DNA of 64,000 nucleotides from Tritrichomonas foetus (taxonomy: Eukaryota; Parabasalia; Tritrichomonadida; Tritrichomonadidae): NCBI GenBank assembly GCA_001839685.1, contig MLAK01000673.1, positions 962 through 64,961 of the forward strand, in the 5' to 3' direction. The translations under genes and the position numbers were made by a program. The notes under the pieces are model-generated. The model searched no databases and had not been told where the DNA came from. It was given only the letters and a program-made list of their open reading frames with translations. Below are positions 59,315 to 64,000 of this stretch, in pieces (within the stretch, counting starts at the first letter, position 1; every line of letters begins with the position of its first letter).

Positions 59315-62300
59315 TCACTCAATTTGTGGAAATCCAAAAGACCGCTCCATCTTCATAACCGAAGAAAATTTCGCATATAAATCCAAAGTTGTATCGTTCA
59401 ATCCCTTTTTACCAGGAATTGGAATGTTTGCAATGTTGAGAGGTGTTATCATTGCGACTTTTACAGGTGGTTTCAGATTCTTTTCTAGACTTTCTAATTT
59501 CTTCAATTGAATCTGGAACTTCTTAACAAGCCACTGTTTTGCCATTAGTGTGAGGATTGATGCATACCAAATATTTGGATTAACACCTTCTGGCTTTTCA
59601 ATTTCAGGATCTGATAAATGCCTCATTAGTGCTTTTGCATCAGTGTATGCTGATTTGATATAAGTGGAAATAGAGCTTTGTGAAAGCTTTGAAATTATAT
59701 AAGATGGTTCCCATGAATAAGCAAATGGAAAATTACATAAAGACTTCACTACCCAATATATAAAAAGTGGATCAACACTATCAGAAATTGCTTCTTTCAA
59801 AATATCAATAAAAGCATTCATATAAAGTTGTTGTTGTGGGGGCTGCATTAATGAAAAAATATCACCAACTCTGAAGGCATAATCATCATTTGGTAATTCA
59901 GTTAATGGCTTTATATCTTTATAATAGTTCTTAACAAATTCAAAAGCTTCTTTAATTCCATCCTTCATTCGAACATTCAAGTAGTAAGAATGATCATAAA
60001 TCACATTTTTAAGTGTTTCCATTGCATAGTCATGTTGATCTTTTGAACATTGCATGGAAATTATGTATTGTAGAATATCTGGTGGATTTACAACACCATA
60101 TGAAAGTGAAATTGTTGACAGCTCGAGTGCAGCTGATCGAATTGATGAATCAGAATAACTGAAGCATTTTTTGAAATCTTCCATGAATTCTCGAATCAAT
60201 GCAGATGAATACATCGGTCTAATTTCATCAATTTTTGTACTACTTGTGTCTGCTTTCGCTTCTTCTTCAATCAAACATTTCAAGAAAATAACAGCAGAAA
60301 TATTTTCAGGGGGTCCAAGCATAAAAGCTTGTTTAACCAGTAATTTTGTTTTTTCAATTCGATCCATATCTTTTATACAAATATCACAAATAGTTTGAAG
60401 CACCATTGATCGAATTTTTGGTACTGGCACAGAAAAATAATGACTAATTGGTCCCCAAATCATTCCAATTTGCCGACTTGTTATATTTTGATCATATCGA
60501 CAAATACAACCAACTGAATACAATGCTCGACAGATGCTGTTGACTTGTTTTATAAAATCTGGTGATTCATTATCAATTTTTTGATGGCGTATATTCAAAT
60601 TTTCCCTTAAGAATTTAATAAAAATATCATAAATTCGCTTCAAACAATCATTTTCTAATAAAATATTATTTGTTATATTAGCAGCAAGTTCAATCATAAC
60701 TCGAATTATTGCTGATGATTTTGAATAGATACAATTTTCAATTGATTTCATTAGCAAACTAAACATTGTAATACTTGGGTTTGTAATACTATTAATTACT
60801 GCATTGATCGATGATGGCAAAATAGTCAAAATCACATCATTATTACATACATTTAACATTGAAATTAAAGTTTCATGAAATGGTGCACAAATTTTTGGAA
60901 AAGTTTCACAAAATTCTCGAATTAAACAAACATTTTGATAAGTAGGGGTATCATTTGCAATTTCAAAAACTTTTTGGATAATATTTTTGATCGTTTGGCT
61001 ATACTTTGGCTTAATGAATAATTGTTTGAAGAATTTTGAGAACCATTTTGGTCGATCACTGGTTTCACCAATTACACTTATTAAAATCTGTGCTGGATTT
61101 TTAGAATCTTCAAATAAAACTTGAATAAATGCTTCTCTTGCTGTTTTTGAAACATTGCTTGATTCATCATTCAACTTAGTACTAAGCAAATAACAAAGTT
61201 TTGCCAAACATTCATCATCTGCACTTCTAGAAAGTTCACCAACAATAGTTAATGCCCTTTTTACAACCATTGGTGACTGATCTGCCAGACAGTTTACAAC
61301 AACATTGAAATAAGGTGAACTACTTTGTTCGTTCTGGAAAATGTATTTCGAAATGATTTGAAGGACAGAATCTCGAATTGGTGCAGATGGATCTTTAAAA
61401 GCATCTTTAATTTGGGATACAAGAGCAGGATGAAAAAGCAAATTTGGATCGATTTCTATGATGCTTGAAAGTCCACGTAAAATTTGTGCTCGAACATTCG
61501 AGTTTTTATTTTCAAGGCCTTTCAATAAATGCTGCACCAAAAGATGTACATGTGTAAACATTGGCAAAGTACAAAGTTCATGTAAGCAAATTTGTTCAGC
61601 AATTTCAAGTGTCCACTCGAAATTAATATTAGATGGAAGCATTCCTCTCCACCAAAGGAGATAGTTGTCCATCTCTTGCTGTGACAAAGCTTTCATTGAC
61701 CACTGAGTGATGCTGTAGGGAATAGAAGTATTGATAACTTCAGAAAGCTTCATTGATTGCTGCAAATAAAGGGCAATGATTAAATGTGCAGTCAGTTCTT
61801 CAAATTGATTAGAGGGGAAAGTTGAATCAATTTTTATTGCACAGTTTTCATCATCAGTAATAACTAAATGCGAGTTTGGACTTTCAATGAAGTTTTGAAT
61901 TTGATCATCATCAAACCCTGCCAGTGTTTTTAAGACTAAAATTGGAAAGGCGATAATTACTTCATTTTTCGCGCGCGCTGAACAGGTTAAAATGTGTGTT
62001 AAGGCAGAGCTCAGCAATTTTACCGAAATTCGTGTATTATCATCTTTTGTAATAATTGAAGGGAAACACATTTCAACTGCAATCTTAAGGAAGACTTTTG
62101 AAACCGGATAAAATGGATGAGAAACAACGATACAGATATCTTCGACAAATTTCTCAAAGATCCTTCCAATAGTTGTAGAAGATCTCGATTTCGATGCAAA
62201 CTTCTCGAATATAAATGTGACGTTTTCTTTTGTAATACTTTCAGTATCACATGGAAAGCTTGTAATAGATTGGATCAATTCGATGAACAATCGAGCAACT

Positions 62301-63010
62301 GCACTGATGGATTTTCTCACATCATTTGGGAATGCAACGTATTTTGGCGAGCCTTGATTTTTCTCTATTGTGTCAAAAATGTCAGAAATGATATCTCGTC
62401 TCATCGATGCATATTTTTTGAAAATGGCCGTCAAAAGTGAGCATGATGCAGTTTGTAGCGATGGTGATGATGCTGAATGGAAATACGCAGGTAAGGACAT
62501 AGCGATAAGCTTGTAGAGAGATGGATCAGACAAATGAATCTGCTGGACTACGTGCGACAAGTGGCGATATAATGGGAAAAGGCGATGAATTTGCGTCTTT
62601 TTATCTGAGTCTTGAAAAAGATTATTGCAAAGATCGGAAAATTGATCGATTATTTTTTTAATCCATTCGTCATTATAGAGTCGTAATGGCATATCTGGTT
62701 CTGCCAATATTTTGAGAGCGATTTCAACGAGGTCAAATGGAAAATTGTCTTCTTTCATTAGATCATTCTGAAGTTTAAGAAAACTGTAGATCTGTTCTTC
62801 GTCAGCTGTGTAAAGAAGCCCACTATCAGCAAGTTTTGTTACTGCTGTTCCAATTGCTCGAATTGCCGTGGGGCCAAGTTCCTCATTTTCGGAACAATAT
62901 TGCGCCAAAACCGAGTTTAGTTCTTCAGCCGGATGGACACGAGTTCGTCCTGGCCTTTCGAGAGATTTGAGAGCCAGCGTATCTGCGCTGGCTTCGGCAT
63001 TTGTTAGCAT
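59315..63010 (-). CDS. Scc2/NIPBL-type cohesin loader (HEAT repeats)
   Basis: 1231 residues, ATG start. A continuous HEAT-repeat solenoid. The central part has the most telling match to NIPBL/Scc2: NSNVRAQILRGLSSIIEIDP, then DAFKDPSAPIRDSVLQIISK, VVKRALTIVGELSRS and KLNDESSNVSKTAREAF, parallel to human VRTKAMKCLSEVVAVDP, NSTSVREAAVELLG, and so on. Scc2 loads cohesin onto chromatin for sister-chromatid cohesion and loop formation. It is shorter than animal NIPBL, lacking the long disordered N-terminus, and near yeast Scc2 in length. Other giant HEAT proteins (Pds5, condensin subunits) are the main alternatives. Confidence 0.72.
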   Translation of the reverse strand: MLTNAEASADTLALKSLERPGRTRVHPAEELNSVLAQYCSENEELGPTAIRAIGTAVTKLADSGLLYTADEEQIYSFLKLQNDLMKEDNFPFDLVEIALKILAEPDMPLRLYNDEWIKKIIDQFSDLCNNLFQDSDKKTQIHRLFPLYRHLSHVVQQIHLSDPSLYKLIAMSLPAYFHSASSPSLQTASCSLLTAIFKKYASMRRDIISDIFDTIEKNQGSPKYVAFPNDVRKSISAVARLFIELIQSITSFPCDTESITKENVTFIFEKFASKSRSSTTIGRIFEKFVEDICIVVSHPFYPVSKVFLKIAVEMCFPSIITKDDNTRISVKLLSSALTHILTCSARAKNEVIIAFPILVLKTLAGFDDDQIQNFIESPNSHLVITDDENCAIKIDSTFPSNQFEELTAHLIIALYLQQSMKLSEVINTSIPYSITQWSMKALSQQEMDNYLLWWRGMLPSNINFEWTLEIAEQICLHELCTLPMFTHVHLLVQHLLKGLENKNSNVRAQILRGLSSIIEIDPNLLFHPALVSQIKDAFKDPSAPIRDSVLQIISKYIFQNEQSSSPYFNVVVNCLADQSPMVVKRALTIVGELSRSADDECLAKLCYLLSTKLNDESSNVSKTAREAFIQVLFEDSKNPAQILISVIGETSDRPKWFSKFFKQLFIKPKYSQTIKNIIQKVFEIANDTPTYQNVCLIREFCETFPKICAPFHETLISMLNVCNNDVILTILPSSINAVINSITNPSITMFSLLMKSIENCIYSKSSAIIRVMIELAANITNNILLENDCLKRIYDIFIKFLRENLNIRHQKIDNESPDFIKQVNSICRALYSVGCICRYDQNITSRQIGMIWGPISHYFSVPVPKIRSMVLQTICDICIKDMDRIEKTKLLVKQAFMLGPPENISAVIFLKCLIEEEAKADTSSTKIDEIRPMYSSALIREFMEDFKKCFSYSDSSIRSAALELSTISLSYGVVNPPDILQYIISMQCSKDQHDYAMETLKNVIYDHSYYLNVRMKDGIKEAFEFVKNYYKDIKPLTELPNDDYAFRVGDIFSLMQPPQQQLYMNAFIDILKEAISDSVDPLFIYWVVKSLCNFPFAYSWEPSYIISKLSQSSISTYIKSAYTDAKALMRHLSDPEIEKPEGVNPNIWYASILTLMAKQWLVKKFQIQLKKLESLEKNLKPPVKVAMITPLNIANIPIPGKKGLNDTTLDLYAKFSSVMKMERSFGFPQIE

Positions 63011-63312
63011 TGATTTTTATGAATCCTAACTTGATGTTGGATTTTGATGCTTGTTTTGATGAAATAACCGCTGAAAACCGAAATTTAAATTCAATTTACT
63101 TCCCTGCATTCAAGTGAAGAAAAATCTCGATAAGTTTTTTTGAATAGTTTAATCTTCTAAAGATCATAGTGAACATTCATCATTCATTCTACCATCTTGA
63201 TAACATCTCAAATATTTGTGTACTTTTATTCTAGAATCGAATAGAAAAAACAAAAATGTGAATTACAAATAAAGGGTTTAAAAATAGTTTATCATAGCAG
63301 ATTTTCTAAATA
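63011..63312. other. intergenic, no feature recognised
   Basis: 300 bp upstream of the Scc2-like gene and downstream of the partial coiled-coil gene. Nothing recognised. Confidence 0.35.
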
Positions 63313-64000
63313 TTAATATGCATTTTCATCATCTTCTCTAAAAGCATCCATCGCAGTCTTTGATCTCTGTCGGCAGAGCGCAAGTTCTCTTGTTAATGAT
63401 TCTATTCTTGCGTCCTGATCGTTCAGTTCTTCATTATTTTGGTGAATCCGCATTTTCGCCATATTGAGCTGCTCTATTCTTTGTGCATAGACATCCTTCA
63501 GTTTGTCCAAGCTCTGGTTATTGGCATTCTGTGTAATCTGGCTTTGATTTGATATACTGTTGCATTCATTTCGAAGTTGATTTATTTCTGCTTGAATTGC
63601 AATGAGTTCTCTAGAAATTTCTGTTTGTTCTTCATCATTTCTAAGTAAATCATCTCTCATATGAATTGCAATTGATTGTGCCGATCCAAGCTTTTGTTTA
63701 ATTACAGACATTTTGCTTTGAAGTGCTTCTTGTGATTCATACAAAGTATTATTTGTGATTTTCTTCGCTTTTTCTTGTTGTGCCATTCTTTGGCGACCTT
63801 CTTCAATTTTTTCATGAATGAGATTGATTTCATTGCTGAGTGACATTCTGAGTGTTGCGATTTGGTCTTTGTAATCATGATCAATGCCTTGCTTCAAATT
63901 CATAATTCTTTGATTTTCCATTGTTGCGTCTTTTATCTCATCTTCGATTCTGGAATATTGTGATCTATTTTCACGGATAACCGCTGTAACGTCAGAAATT
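63313..64000 (-). CDS. coiled-coil protein, 5' end beyond the window
   Basis: The frame ends at TAA (63313-63315) and is open to the window edge: 26 further codons lie before the internal ATG at 63921 (...NRSQYSRIEDEIKDAT), without a stop. So that ATG is probably not the start and the gene is partial. The visible 228 residues are continuous coiled coil with heptads (YAQRIEQLNMAKMRIHQNNE, DQDARIESLTRELALC) and end in an acidic DDENAY. No family is recognised; intraflagellar-transport, basal-body and tether proteins are possible. Confidence 0.75.
   Translation of the reverse strand, partial: ISDVTAVIRENRSQYSRIEDEIKDATMENQRIMNLKQGIDHDYKDQIATLRMSLSNEINLIHEKIEEGRQRMAQQEKAKKITNNTLYESQEALQSKMSVIKQKLGSAQSIAIHMRDDLLRNDEEQTEISRELIAIQAEINQLRNECNSISNQSQITQNANNQSLDKLKDVYAQRIEQLNMAKMRIHQNNEELNDQDARIESLTRELALCRQRSKTAMDAFREDDENAY

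Overview
The window is AT-rich nuclear DNA from a protist. Genes are long, apparently intronless and tightly packed on both strands. Start codons are ATG, and TAA, TGA and TAG all serve as stops. The gene mix points to a trichomonad (parabasalid), probably Tritrichomonas-like: a decayed ankyrin gene, two giant BEACH-family genes, a multi-membrane PAS/adenylate cyclase receptor, an outer-arm dynein assembly factor (DAW1) and TCAYWWW initiator-like boxes just upstream of some ATGs. The species is inferred, not proven.

Layout. 1-3042: decayed ankyrin gene and a 178-bp imperfect palindrome. 3043-13881 (+): USP7-type deubiquitinase, then a BEACH gene broken by an in-frame TAG and a frameshift. 13965-24223 (-): membrane-anchored GH31 glucosidase, DAW1, a degenerate PAP2-like membrane protein and a cysteine-module surface protein. 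24777-34170 (-): a BEACH-family giant that has lost most of its BEACH domain, and a long coiled-coil protein with a 21-bp (one heptad) tandem repeat. 34339-38158: IPP isomerase (+), MYST acetyltransferase (-), an unknown helical protein (-). 38660-42310 (+): a 1216-residue protein in which a serpin domain sits between two copies of a CUE-like/Smr module. 42414-47339 (-): adenylate cyclase receptor interrupted by one in-frame TAG. 47954-51020 (-): Dbf4-like kinase regulator with a GGCGCC cluster upstream, and a syntaxin-16/Tlg2 type Qa-SNARE. 51225-57360: TALE-like homeodomain factor (+), type II DnaJ (-), armadillo-like protein (+), WD-propeller/Utp12-like protein (+). 57669-64000 (-): tRNA-Gly(UCC), ANTH adaptor, Scc2/NIPBL-type cohesin loader, and a coiled-coil gene running off the edge.

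Four short copies (93-116 bp) of one inverted-repeat element, with ends TATACCTCTGCA / TGCAGAGGTATA, lie in intergenic DNA at 24606, 49651, 49877 and 57872. They behave like a MITE family with TA target duplications.

There is no operon logic; most genes are housekeeping or signalling genes. Functional groupings are chromatin and cell cycle (Dbf4, Scc2, MYST, USP7), membrane traffic (syntaxin 16, ANTH, BEACH proteins, and the GH31 enzyme with endosomal sorting signals), flagellum (DAW1) and cAMP signalling (cyclase). The most unusual items are the CUE-Smr-serpin fusion, the BEACH-less BEACH protein, the GH31 enzyme with a sorting tail, the inverted-repeat element family, and the S-phase-type promoter cluster in front of Dbf4.
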